Assembly: GCF_000626715.1 (NCBI RefSeq)
Contig: NZ_AQRA01000016.1
Span: 1-64,000, forward strand
Length of the DNA stretch: 64,000 nt
Origin: Aquimarina atlantica
GTDB lineage: Bacteria; Bacteroidota; Bacteroidia; Flavobacteriales; Flavobacteriaceae
Direction: 5' to 3'
The translations under genes and the position numbers were made by a program. The notes beneath the pieces were generated by a model, which was given only the letters and a program-made list of their open reading frames with translations, ran no database searches and was not told the DNA's origin. Positions 47,589 through 56,649 of this stretch are shown here, piece by piece (within the stretch, counting starts at the first letter, position 1; each line of letters starts with the position of its first letter).

Positions 47589-48860
47589 ATGAAAAGAATA
47601 CTAGTCATAGCTGTCCCATCTATGTTGTTTGTTGCGCTACTTTTTTCTTTTGTTTCGACAGAACAACCAGAATTATCTCAAGAATCTCAAGCTATTCAAA
47701 TATCACAACCAGCAGAAATTTATTTTCCGAATTCAGATAAAGAACGATTGGCAGATGCTATCAAAGCGTATTTTAACAAGGCAATAGATCAACATCAAAT
47801 TGTAGGAGCAGCCGTTGCCATTGTAAAATGTGATTCTATTATTTATGCAGATGGTTATGGTAAAAGGAATATAACTTTAAAAGACAAGATTAATAAAGAA
47901 ACTGTATTTAGAATTGGTTCGGTTTCTAAAGGTTTTGCCGGTATTCTTACAGGAATTCATGTAGAAGAAGGTCTAATAAATTGGGAAGATAAAATTGTAG
48001 ATTATGTTCCAGAGTTTCAAATGACTAGTAAAGAGCAAACAAAAAAAGTAACCTTGTCTCATGTATTGTCACATACTACAGGTTTACCATATCATAGCTT
48101 TACTAATCTTGTAGAAGATGGGCTACCGATAACAACAATAGCAGGTTATTTTAAAAAAGTACTCCCTATAGAGCAGCCAGGTAATATATATAGCTATCAA
48201 AATGCTGTTTTTGCATTAAGTGGTAAGGTGATAGAACAAGTTACAGGTAAGTCTTTAAGAGAAGTTATTCAAAATAAAATTTTCGAACCTTTACAAATGA
48301 CCTCTGCGTCGGCAAGTTATGAAGCTCTTAAAGCGTCTGATAATGTGGCACTACCACACCAGCGTATTAGACACGGATGGCGACCTACACGTATTAATAA
48401 AAAATATTATAACAATGCTATTGCTGCAGGAGGAATTAATGCCAGTATAACAGATATGGGAAAGTGGATGAAATTTTTACTTGGGAATAATCCAGAAGTA
48501 ATGATGCCTAATACAATGCATACTGTATTTAGCCCAAAAATAGAAGTAGGAGGAAGAAGACAGTATTATCAAAAATGGCCGGGATATTCAAAATCTTCTT
48601 ATGGTTTAGGATGGCGTGTACACTCTTTTGTAGATGCCGATACTAAAGAACCAAGTACTATTGTACACCATGGAGGAAGTGTTAATAACTATAGAAGCGA
48701 GATTGCAATTTACCCAAATGAAGATTTGGGGATTTGTGTGCTCTTTAATAGTCAAAATAAAATGGCCAAAGATTGTATACCTACCATTTATAAAATGATA
48801 CAAGAAATAATGACGACTCAGAAAGATCAATTACTAAAGGAATCTTTAGTACTGTTATAA
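47589..48860 (+). CDS. Serine hydrolase of the class C beta-lactamase/DD-peptidase family
   Basis: A 423-aa protein with an N-terminal hydrophobic export signal (residues 1-21, VPSMLFVALLFSFVS). The SxxK motif is S111-V-S-K114 in FRIGSVSKGFAGI, the YxN motif is in NIYSYQNAVFALSG, and the third motif is replaced by HHGGSVNNYRSEIAI, as in esterase-like and peptidase members. LSHVLSHTTGLPYHSF is also typical. The family includes beta-lactamases, DD-peptidases and esterases, and the substrate cannot be assigned here. It is a single gene with a long upstream intergenic region. Confidence 0.88.
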   Translation: MKRILVIAVPSMLFVALLFSFVSTEQPELSQESQAIQISQPAEIYFPNSDKERLADAIKAYFNKAIDQHQIVGAAVAIVKCDSIIYADGYGKRNITLKDKINKETVFRIGSVSKGFAGILTGIHVEEGLINWEDKIVDYVPEFQMTSKEQTKKVTLSHVLSHTTGLPYHSFTNLVEDGLPITTIAGYFKKVLPIEQPGNIYSYQNAVFALSGKVIEQVTGKSLREVIQNKIFEPLQMTSASASYEALKASDNVALPHQRIRHGWRPTRINKKYYNNAIAAGGINASITDMGKWMKFLLGNNPEVMMPNTMHTVFSPKIEVGGRRQYYQKWPGYSKSSYGLGWRVHSFVDADTKEPSTIVHHGGSVNNYRSEIAIYPNEDLGICVLFNSQNKMAKDCIPTIYKMIQEIMTTQKDQLLKESLVLL

Positions 48861-48873
48861 GATTTTGAGAAGA

Positions 48874-50919
48874 TTATTTTAATATAAATGCTCCCTTTTT
48901 GTCTGTACGATGAAAAGGGATGTTTTGTTTTTGACAACTAATTTCCCACTGATCGATATAACTTTTGTAATTACTTGCATCTGCCACGATTTGTTTAGGG
49001 TGTAAACTATCTATTACTCTATCCAGATGAATTTTTGGAGAACCTGATAAAATTATAATGTCGGGATGAAAGCTTTTGATACGATAGATTGAAGTACTGT
49101 CAATAACCATAATCGTTTGTTTTTTATATTGGTAGATGTTTTTTAATTGCATAACTGTATCTAAAGTAGCCCGATTCTTAATAAGATAATTGCCAAATAA
49201 AAAATGCTGAGTTTTTATTGTAATAGAATCTTTGCTGTATATTCTAAATTGCTGGTTTTCTAAGATCCCTAAAGCAGTATTACGTTGGTTATGAAATACA
49301 ATTAATTCTTGTAGGTTCGAAGTAATGTACTTTTCATACACCATAACAGAGCACAGTATAAGTATAGATACCCCCAACCCATACAATTTTCTCCTGTCAT
49401 ATTTTTTGAAGGTCATGACCAAAAGAATAATAGTCATATATGAAATGATACACATACCGATCGAGAAAGGAATATTTTTGATAACAAAGCTTTTTTGATT
49501 GGCTATCCATTCAATAATAATGTTCATAATGTCAATGCAACCACCAAATAAAGCTGCTATAGATCCAGGGAGAATATTTAGATAAGCGAGTAGAATGACC
49601 AAAATACCAAAACCAAGAATACCTCCCAAAAAAGGAAGAATAATAAGATTAGAAATAAAAAACAAAAGAGGAAACTGATGAAAATATAATAATGTAAGGG
49701 GTAATAATCCAAGTTGAGCAGCTATAGTAACTGTAAATATTTCCCAGAGTTTTTTTGAAAGATAAAACCTAGGCTTGTATATTTTGGATACTAATGGTTG
49801 TATCCAGACGATTGCAAAAACTGCTAAATAACTTAATTGAAATCCTACCGAAAACAATAGTAAAGGATTAAAACAAATAAGTATGAATAGAGAAATGAAT
49901 AATGAATTATAAATACTTGTTTTGGATCTAATGTTTATTCCTATAGCAAGAAAAGAAAACATGGTGACAGCTCTAAGTACAGATGGGGATAACCCCGCAA
50001 TAATTGCAAAACACCAAAGTGATAAAATGGTGAGAATTAATTTGATTATTTTTCCGTTTTTATAATACCTGCGAAGTGGTTTTAGGATCAAATTTAATAG
50101 TAGTAAAATTATTCCGACATGAAGTCCCGATACTGCCAAAATATGAATAGCTCCTGCATCTCTGTAATGGTCAAAAACATCTTGACTTATATCTTGTCTT
50201 TGTCCTAAAAGTAAAGCATTAATAATAGATAACTGTGTAGAGGTAAAATTGTATTTAAATAATTTTGAAGTACAGGTTTTTCTGATTTGATCAGCTACAT
50301 AACCCAGAGAATATTCGATTTTATGGTTATCGATAAGCTGATTAGGTAATACAATGATCTTATGAGATATATATTGTGTTTGTAAATATTTTGAGTAATC
50401 AAATTGGTATGGATTTAAAGCACGAGGAATAGGTTTTAATGCAGTAAATGTGGTATACGTATTGCCTATATTCAAAACATTTTGGGTACTATCTTTTGCG
50501 ACCTGAAGTAATATTTTACCATGTACTGCTTTACCCTCTAAAAACTTAGCAGATACGATGTATTTATTATAGTAGGATGATGGTTTTAATCGTTCTTTAA
50601 TATAAAATTGAATCCCTATTTCATCGGGTTGCTCTTTGAGATTTACATGATTGCTGTAATGGTTTGAGTAATTCTTTGGATTGTGAATTTTGACTAAAGC
50701 GATGCCAAAAATGATAAAAACAATCACCATTGTAATAATAAAAGAATGTCCTTTGCTAAACATCTTTTTTGATCGTTTCCATGAAACACCGAGTATACAG
50801 ATAGAGATTGAGAAACTTAATACTACAATTTCTGGAGCAATAGTCAAATGATGCCCTACAAGTATTCCAAGTAGGGTAGAAATAGTGATGACTATGAATG
50901 GAATATTAATAAGTTTCAC
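48874..50919 (-). CDS. comEC: ComEC/Rec2 family DNA uptake channel protein
   Basis: A 681-aa multi-pass membrane protein (about 10-12 hydrophobic segments), starting at GTG 50919. A DUF4131-like N-terminal region is followed by the competence domain signature HILAVSGLHVGIILLLLNLI and LSPSVLRAVTMFSFLAIGIN, with FNPLLLFSVGFQLSYLAVFA further on. The C-terminal ~170 residues are soluble and resemble a short, degenerate beta-lactamase-like domain. It would move single-stranded DNA across the inner membrane in transformation. It ends 13 bp from the convergent serine hydrolase gene. No other competence genes lie nearby. Confidence 0.9.
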   Translation of the reverse strand: MKLINIPFIVITISTLLGILVGHHLTIAPEIVVLSFSISICILGVSWKRSKKMFSKGHSFIITMVIVFIIFGIALVKIHNPKNYSNHYSNHVNLKEQPDEIGIQFYIKERLKPSSYYNKYIVSAKFLEGKAVHGKILLQVAKDSTQNVLNIGNTYTTFTALKPIPRALNPYQFDYSKYLQTQYISHKIIVLPNQLIDNHKIEYSLGYVADQIRKTCTSKLFKYNFTSTQLSIINALLLGQRQDISQDVFDHYRDAGAIHILAVSGLHVGIILLLLNLILKPLRRYYKNGKIIKLILTILSLWCFAIIAGLSPSVLRAVTMFSFLAIGINIRSKTSIYNSLFISLFILICFNPLLLFSVGFQLSYLAVFAIVWIQPLVSKIYKPRFYLSKKLWEIFTVTIAAQLGLLPLTLLYFHQFPLLFFISNLIILPFLGGILGFGILVILLAYLNILPGSIAALFGGCIDIMNIIIEWIANQKSFVIKNIPFSIGMCIISYMTIILLVMTFKKYDRRKLYGLGVSILILCSVMVYEKYITSNLQELIVFHNQRNTALGILENQQFRIYSKDSITIKTQHFLFGNYLIKNRATLDTVMQLKNIYQYKKQTIMVIDSTSIYRIKSFHPDIIILSGSPKIHLDRVIDSLHPKQIVADASNYKSYIDQWEISCQKQNIPFHRTDKKGAFILK

Positions 50920-51112
50920 ATTAGAGACTTAATAAAGGATTATGTCGAGTAATTATTAATTACTCAAAAGCGTTCATAGTACAATGATAAGAGACTCCAG
51001 TTTCATTTTTCGGAACTGGGATTAATAAGAAAAATAGAAACAATACTGTTTAGAAAGGAAGGAGAAATTTATTAAGAGGATGATTTAGTTATTTGCTTAA
51101 CAATACTGTTGG

Positions 51113-51628
51113 CTATAAAACTCTTCTGGCGCCGGCAAAGCATTTGTTCCAGTATTTCTCATTAAGGCTTGATATGATAACTCCTCTTGATGTAGATGCA
51201 TGTATAAACTTAATGACTCCTTTGGTCTCAATTACCAGTCCTACATGAGAAATAACATTTTTTCTTTTATTGGTTTTAAAAAAAAGCAAATCGCCCACAT
51301 TCACTTTTTTTAATGATATTGCCTTCCCTTGTGTAGCCATAGTTTTAGAAGTTCTCGGAAGAATAATATTCTCTTTCTTAAACGAAGTATATACCAAGCC
51401 AGAACAATCCATTCCCTTTCTTGTAGTACCTCCAAACTTGTACCGGGTACCACCAAAGGTTTTGGCATAACTTACAATGCTTTTAATTTTTTTGAAGTTG
51501 GAACTTCTGGCTGTTTTGACTTTAGCAGTAGTTCTGTTTTTTGAAGATATAACCGCTTTGTTTTTAGAAGAACTTCCACAAGAAGTTATGACTATAATAA
51601 TTAAAAGATAAAAGATTACTCTTTTCAT
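51113..51628 (-). CDS. NlpC/P60 (C40) cell-wall peptidase lipoprotein
   Basis: A 171-aa protein with a lipobox (IIIVITSCGSS) and a basic linker. The NlpC/P60 domain has the catalytic C75 in GTTRKGMDCSGLVYTSFK and H128 in NVISHVGLVIETKG, followed by a third polar residue in the HASTSRGVIISS segment. Enzymes of this family cut D-gamma-glutamyl-meso-diaminopimelate bonds in murein peptides. It is a single gene divergent from the histidine kinase. Confidence 0.9.
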   Translation of the reverse strand: MKRVIFYLLIIIVITSCGSSSKNKAVISSKNRTTAKVKTARSSNFKKIKSIVSYAKTFGGTRYKFGGTTRKGMDCSGLVYTSFKKENIILPRTSKTMATQGKAISLKKVNVGDLLFFKTNKRKNVISHVGLVIETKGVIKFIHASTSRGVIISSLNEKYWNKCFAGARRVL

Positions 51629-51860
51629 TAGACTTGGGTTTATAACAAAAATACATGTTTTTGGTCAAAATGTTCAAGAGTTTAAAATTGTTTAAGAGGC
51701 TTTCAATTTTTATTATTGCCATAAATAAGCGTTTTATCCTAGTATAAATTGTTATTTATGCCTTGTAATTACGGCTTTTACAGTATTTGTTTAAGGTTAT
51801 AGAGTAAAAGACAATATAATTTAATATCTTATTAGTTAAATACTTATTAATATTCTTCAG

Positions 51861-54071
51861 ATGAAATTGAAGGTACTTTTACATAGTGTGTGTGTTTTAA
51901 TACATTTTACTATTACCTCTTTAACTGCTCAAGTTGCTGATAAAGAGGTGAACTCAGACAGTATAAAAGAAATTCTGGAAGAATCCTCAAGATCATTTTT
52001 AACGCAAACGAATGAAGGAAAAGAAAAAGGAATCTATTTTTTAGAACTAGCAGAAAAACTGATAAAAAAAGTTAATGACCCCTTGCTTGAGATTCATATT
52101 AATAGAAAGAAAATAGATTTTTTTCTTGGTACTCGAGATACCCTTAGAGTTGAAGAATATTTAGCCAAAAATCTAAAAATCATTAAATTAATTGACAATA
52201 AAAGGCAACTTGGGTTGTATTATGAAGGGCTTGGAGTGCACAAGTCTATGCAAGAGAAAAAAGAAGAAGGGTATCAAGCTTATCTTATTGCAGAACAACT
52301 ATTACGGAAGTATGGGAAAACTAAAGATGTGATTGATATCAATTATAATCTTTGTTCACGATATATGATGGTAAAAAGATGGAATGAGGCCATCGAGCAT
52401 GCATTAAAATCGCTAAATGCAATAAAAAAGACAGGGGTTAAAAAGGATAGAAGGAAGAATTTAAATCTTTTCTTAGCAGAAAGTTATATTAATCTAAAAG
52501 AATTTGAAAAAGCAGAACGTTATTTTGATACTATAGAAAAGGAAAAATCTGCTTATTCTGGAGATTTGAACTTTGAAGGAAGATTATATTCTAATAAAGG
52601 ATTGTATTATGAAAAAACGGGGGATTATAAAAAGGCAGCACTTTTTTATAGTCAATCCTTCAATAATCTTTTAAAATACTACAGTCAAAGAACAAGAGAA
52701 GTAAGTACCACACTTGCGCTATCCAACCAGTTAAACCTGAAAGAAGAAGAAAATAAAAGGATAAAATTAGAAAATGATTTAAAAGCAGAACAATTAAGAA
52801 ATAGAGGACATATTATTTTGTTAAGTGTAATAATTATTCTCGGATTAATTCTAATGAGTATAATTCAATACAGAGTTTCTTTATATAAAACGAAAATAAA
52901 TAAATTGCTCCAAAAGAATTATGAAGAATTAGTAGAAGCTAATCAAAAAGTAGACGAAGCACTAGAGGCTAAATCAGAGTTTTTAGATTCTGTAACTCAT
53001 GAACTTCTCACTCCTTTAAATACAATAAAAGGCACAACATTCTTACTGCAAAAAGAAGAATTAACATCGCACCAGGTAAATCAAATGAAGTTAATTAATT
53101 TATCTAGTGACTATTTATTAAACCTGATTGCCGATGTAATTCACTTAAATGATCTTGAAAAAGGAAAGCTAGAACTAAAAAATGAGAAATTCGACCTAAG
53201 AGTGTTATTGAATAACTTAGTAGATTCTTCTGCGTTAATGAAGGATAATAATAATCAAATTCATAAAAAAATTGATAGCAATATTCCTGATGATCTAAAA
53301 GGAGATGTTCTTAGGGTTTCTCAAATCTTCTTAAACATATTGGATAATGCTTTAAAATTTACGAGAGACGGAGATATTTATGTTGAGGCCTTATTGGTTT
53401 CGAAAATAGATAATATAGCAGAAATAGAGTTCTCTATTCGAGATACCGGGATAGGCATGTCAGAAAAGCAAATTAGTAAGGCTTTTGAAGCTTTTCATCA
53501 AGGATCGGTTAAAATCAATAGAAAATACGGAGGTACGGGACTGGGATTGTCGATCGTAAAAAAAATACTGAAATTACAAGGAAGTGATGTTGTTTTAAAG
53601 TCGAAACCAGGAAAAGGAACTCTGGTTTTATTTACAATGAAATTTGATATTCCCGAACAAGTGATAGAAAAAAATACGTTCTCGGGAAATGGTTATGACG
53701 AATCACCAGAAGGAATTAATGTTTTATTGGTTGAAGATAATAAGGTTAATCAATTAATTACAGAAAAGATAATTTCGAATTATGGCTTTTACTGTGATTC
53801 TGCTAATGATGGAAAGGAAGCAGTAGATATGGTTAAGAAAAATAAATATTCTATGATCTTGATGGATATTATGATGCCAAAAATGGATGGTTTTGAAGCT
53901 ACAAAATATATAAAACAATTTGATAAAGGAATTCCAATAGTTGCATTAACAGCAATATCCGAGAAATTGAACAGAGAAAAATTTAATGAAGTAGGAATAT
54001 ATACTGTTCTTAATAAACCAGTAGACCCAGAATTGCTTTATGAAACTATTATGGTGTGTTGTGATAAATAG
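51861..54071 (+). CDS. TPR-containing hybrid histidine kinase/response regulator
   Basis: A 736-aa protein: signal peptide (1-23), an extracytoplasmic TPR-like helical sensor (about 40-290; EEGYQAYLIAEQLLRKYGK, KAERYFDTIEKEKSAY, LYYEKTGDYKKAALFY), one membrane segment (317-336), a coiled coil, HisKA with the phospho-His at H380 (SVTHELLTPLNTIKG), HATPase_c (NILDNALKFTRDGDI, DTGIGMSEKQ, GGTGLGLSIVKK) and a C-terminal receiver with phospho-acceptor D669 in ILMDIMMPKMDGFEA. The usual Arg of the HELRTPL H-box is Leu here. No DNA-binding output domain is fused and no partner regulator gene is adjacent. It ends 4 bp from the convergent lpxB gene. Confidence 0.92.
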   Translation: MKLKVLLHSVCVLIHFTITSLTAQVADKEVNSDSIKEILEESSRSFLTQTNEGKEKGIYFLELAEKLIKKVNDPLLEIHINRKKIDFFLGTRDTLRVEEYLAKNLKIIKLIDNKRQLGLYYEGLGVHKSMQEKKEEGYQAYLIAEQLLRKYGKTKDVIDINYNLCSRYMMVKRWNEAIEHALKSLNAIKKTGVKKDRRKNLNLFLAESYINLKEFEKAERYFDTIEKEKSAYSGDLNFEGRLYSNKGLYYEKTGDYKKAALFYSQSFNNLLKYYSQRTREVSTTLALSNQLNLKEEENKRIKLENDLKAEQLRNRGHIILLSVIIILGLILMSIIQYRVSLYKTKINKLLQKNYEELVEANQKVDEALEAKSEFLDSVTHELLTPLNTIKGTTFLLQKEELTSHQVNQMKLINLSSDYLLNLIADVIHLNDLEKGKLELKNEKFDLRVLLNNLVDSSALMKDNNNQIHKKIDSNIPDDLKGDVLRVSQIFLNILDNALKFTRDGDIYVEALLVSKIDNIAEIEFSIRDTGIGMSEKQISKAFEAFHQGSVKINRKYGGTGLGLSIVKKILKLQGSDVVLKSKPGKGTLVLFTMKFDIPEQVIEKNTFSGNGYDESPEGINVLLVEDNKVNQLITEKIISNYGFYCDSANDGKEAVDMVKKNKYSMILMDIMMPKMDGFEATKYIKQFDKGIPIVALTAISEKLNREKFNEVGIYTVLNKPVDPELLYETIMVCCDK

Positions 54072-54075
54072 AAAA

Positions 54076-55191
54076 TCAATTTTTTATAGATTCTACTATT
54101 AATTTTGCAGTTTTATCATTAGCTCCTCTACCGCCAAGCTTTTTTTCGAGATCATAATAATCCAAAAACATAACTGCTCTTTTATAATCATCAATTATTA
54201 TAGTAAGCTCTTCTTTAAGTCGTTTAGGATTAAAATCCCCCTGTATTAATTCGGTTACAACAGGTTTGTCCATAATTAAGTTTACCAAAGAAATATAGTC
54301 TAGGTTAATAATTCGTTTTGCAATTTGATAAGATATAGAGTTTCCTTTGTAACATACAACTTCTGGCACTTTAAATAAGGCAGTTTCCAGGGTTGCAGTA
54401 CCCGAGGTTACTAAGGCAGCATTACTAAGACTTAATAAATCATATGTTCGATTCATAATTAAATGAACTCCTTGTTTTTTAATAAAAGGAGCGTAGAAAG
54501 AAGCTTCCTGACTTGGTGCTCCTGCAATAACAAATTGATAATTAGGGAAATCGTCTACAACAGTAAGCATAACCTCAAGCATTTTACGAATTTCTTGTTT
54601 TCTACTTCCAGGAAGTATGGCAATAATAGGTCGATCATCTAAATTGTGTTCTGCCTTAAAAGTTTCAGGCATGATTTGCTTATGATCTGCAATCGCATCA
54701 ATTAATGGGTGTCCTACAAATTGAACCGGAAACTCATGTTTATCTTCATAAAAAGATTTTTCAAAAGGTAGAATTACGTACATCATATCCACACATCGTT
54801 TGATAGATTTTATTCTTCCTTCTTTCCAAGCCCATATCTGAGGAGAAATATAATAATGTGTTCTGAAGCCTTTTTCTTTAGCCCATTCTGCAATACGCAA
54901 ATTAAACCCGGGATAATCTATAAATACAATCACATCTGGCTCAAAACTTGTAATATCTCGTTTACAAAGTTTTAGATTCTTAAGGATAGTAAACAAGTTT
55001 AATAAAACCTCTACAAACCCCATAAACGCCAAGTCTTTATAGTGTTTTACCATCGATCCACCAACTGCCTGCATAAGATCCCCGCCCCAGAATCTAAACT
55101 CTGCTTGAGGGTCTTCTTTAAGAATTGATTTCATAAGATTTGCACCGTGTAAATCTCCCGATGCTTCTCCTGCGATGAGGTAGTATTTCAT
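54076..55191 (-). CDS. lpxB: Lipid-A-disaccharide synthase
   Basis: About 371 aa from the ATG at 55191; a TTG 24 bp upstream is rejected because KYYLIAGEASGDLHGANL is the normal N-terminus. Family motifs present are FIDYPGFNLRIAEWAKEKG, YYISPQIWAWKEGRI, ILPFEKSFYE and FVGHPLIDAI, with the C-terminal glycosyltransferase loop ALVTSGTATLETAL. The enzyme joins UDP-2,3-diacylglucosamine and lipid X on the inner face of the inner membrane. It lies downstream of surE and a small membrane protein gene on the same strand, 126 bp after the latter. Confidence 0.95.
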   Translation of the reverse strand: MKYYLIAGEASGDLHGANLMKSILKEDPQAEFRFWGGDLMQAVGGSMVKHYKDLAFMGFVEVLLNLFTILKNLKLCKRDITSFEPDVIVFIDYPGFNLRIAEWAKEKGFRTHYYISPQIWAWKEGRIKSIKRCVDMMYVILPFEKSFYEDKHEFPVQFVGHPLIDAIADHKQIMPETFKAEHNLDDRPIIAILPGSRKQEIRKMLEVMLTVVDDFPNYQFVIAGAPSQEASFYAPFIKKQGVHLIMNRTYDLLSLSNAALVTSGTATLETALFKVPEVVCYKGNSISYQIAKRIINLDYISLVNLIMDKPVVTELIQGDFNPKRLKEELTIIIDDYKRAVMFLDYYDLEKKLGGRGANDKTAKLIVESIKN

Positions 55192-55317
55192 GTTTTTTAA
55201 TTTTCTAAAGGGCAAACAAAATATCGAACAACTACAAATTTAATATTTCCGAAGTATCAAAAACTAATATTTACGTTATCGATTTTATCTAAAAAAAATG
55301 ATATTATCTTTTTAAGA

Positions 55318-55614
55318 TTACCCAAATTTACTAATTGCAATACAAATAGCCGCAATAAGCGTAGCAAGAAGCACGCCACGAGCTCTATATATATTATTTT
55401 TTCTTAAAAAAAGAAAGAAAATAAGCAAATTTGGCATTGCTCCTAGGGCAATTAAGCTTCCTAAAGAATCATTCTCTGCAGAAGCTTTTATCATTTCGGT
55501 AAATGATAATCCCTGAGAACTGAGTGCAGAAAAAATAAATACGCATATGATAAACCCTATTATATTCGTAAGTAAGCCGATTGTAAAACCAATAATAATC
55601 TCTTTTTTAATCAT
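55318..55614 (-). CDS. Small membrane protein next to surE
   Basis: A 98-aa protein with three hydrophobic segments (residues about 5-30, 50-68 and 78-96), the last two separated by FLRKKNNIYRARGV-type basic residues. Its ATG overlaps the end of surE by 8 bp. The surE-small membrane protein-lpxB arrangement suggests an envelope role, but the family is not recognised. Confidence 0.75.
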   Translation of the reverse strand: MIKKEIIIGFTIGLLTNIIGFIICVFIFSALSSQGLSFTEMIKASAENDSLGSLIALGAMPNLLIFFLFLRKNNIYRARGVLLATLIAAICIAISKFG

Positions 55615-56389
55615 GTAATGACCAATTGTTTAATTCTTGTATAAAGTGATGAGCGGTAAGATCAAATTGAGTAGGTACTATAGAGATATAGCCGTGATGT
55701 AATGCCCATTCATCTGTATCTTCTCCTTTGTCTTCGTTAATAAATTCACCAGAAAGCCAGTAATATTCTCGCCCCATTGGGTTTGTTCTCTTATCAAACT
55801 CTTCTACCCAATGTGCATTCGCCTGGCGACAAATTTTTATACCTTTTATATCTTCCTGAGTTAATTTTGGAATATTAACATTAAGAACTACTCCTTTGGG
55901 TAACCCATTTTTGAGGACATTTTCTACAATAATTTTCACATATTTCTTCGAAGGCTCAAAATTGGCCTCCATACTATAATCAAGTAATGAAAACCCAATA
56001 GCAGGAATTCCTTCAATACCAGCTTCGACAGCCGCACTCATTGTACCCGAGTAGATTACATTAATTGCAGAGTTTGACCCATGATTAATCCCACTTACAC
56101 ACAAATCAGGTTTCCTGTCAAGGATTTCACGAGATGCCATTTTTACACAATCTACAGGAGTCCCAGAGCAGCTATATTCTTTTTGTGGCGCATTGTTATT
56201 AATCACAACAGGATCGCAATAGAGGGTGCTGTTAATTGTAATAGCATGCCCCATTCCACTTTGTGGGCTATCGGGAGCAACTACCACAACATCACCAACT
56301 TCATTCATAACATCTATCAGAGCGCGTATTCCCGGGGCAGTGACCCCATCGTCATTGGTAACTAAAATCAATGGTCTTTTTTGCGGCAT
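55607..56389 (-). CDS. surE: 5'/3'-nucleotidase SurE
   Basis: A 260-aa SurE family phosphatase. It removes phosphate from nucleoside monophosphates. The metal-binding Asp-Asp pair is in LILVTNDDGVTAPGIRALID, with PDSPQSGMGHAIT and CSGTPVDCVKMA as the following conserved loops and CVSGINHGSNSAINVIYSGT as the remaining metal-ligand motif. It starts at 56389, divergent from the Prc gene, and heads the surE-membrane protein-lpxB run. Confidence 0.95.
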   Translation of the reverse strand: MPQKRPLILVTNDDGVTAPGIRALIDVMNEVGDVVVVAPDSPQSGMGHAITINSTLYCDPVVINNNAPQKEYSCSGTPVDCVKMASREILDRKPDLCVSGINHGSNSAINVIYSGTMSAAVEAGIEGIPAIGFSLLDYSMEANFEPSKKYVKIIVENVLKNGLPKGVVLNVNIPKLTQEDIKGIKICRQANAHWVEEFDKRTNPMGREYYWLSGEFINEDKGEDTDEWALHHGYISIVPTQFDLTAHHFIQELNNWSLHD

Positions 56390-56649
56390 AGCTTTAAATT
56401 TTACGAGAGTAAAAATACACTTTTTTTATGCGAAATAAGCATTACTAAAAAAAGCAATATTTACTAAAAAGACAATGCTAAAAATTTCATTCAAAAAATA
56501 TAAAACTATAAATACAAACAGATGAAGTTTTATGAGAATAATAGAGTAAGAAATAATATTAGCTCATTTAAGAAAAATTTAGTAATATTACCTGTTATTG
56601 GCACGATTTTTAATGTATTTTGCCTAGAATCCCTAAATTAAATGAGCGT

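Noticed and set aside
56620..56649. Upstream TTG for the Prc protease
   Set aside because: The lipoprotein signal begins at ATG 56650, and a promoter-like TATTTTG just upstream would leave the TTG at the transcript edge.
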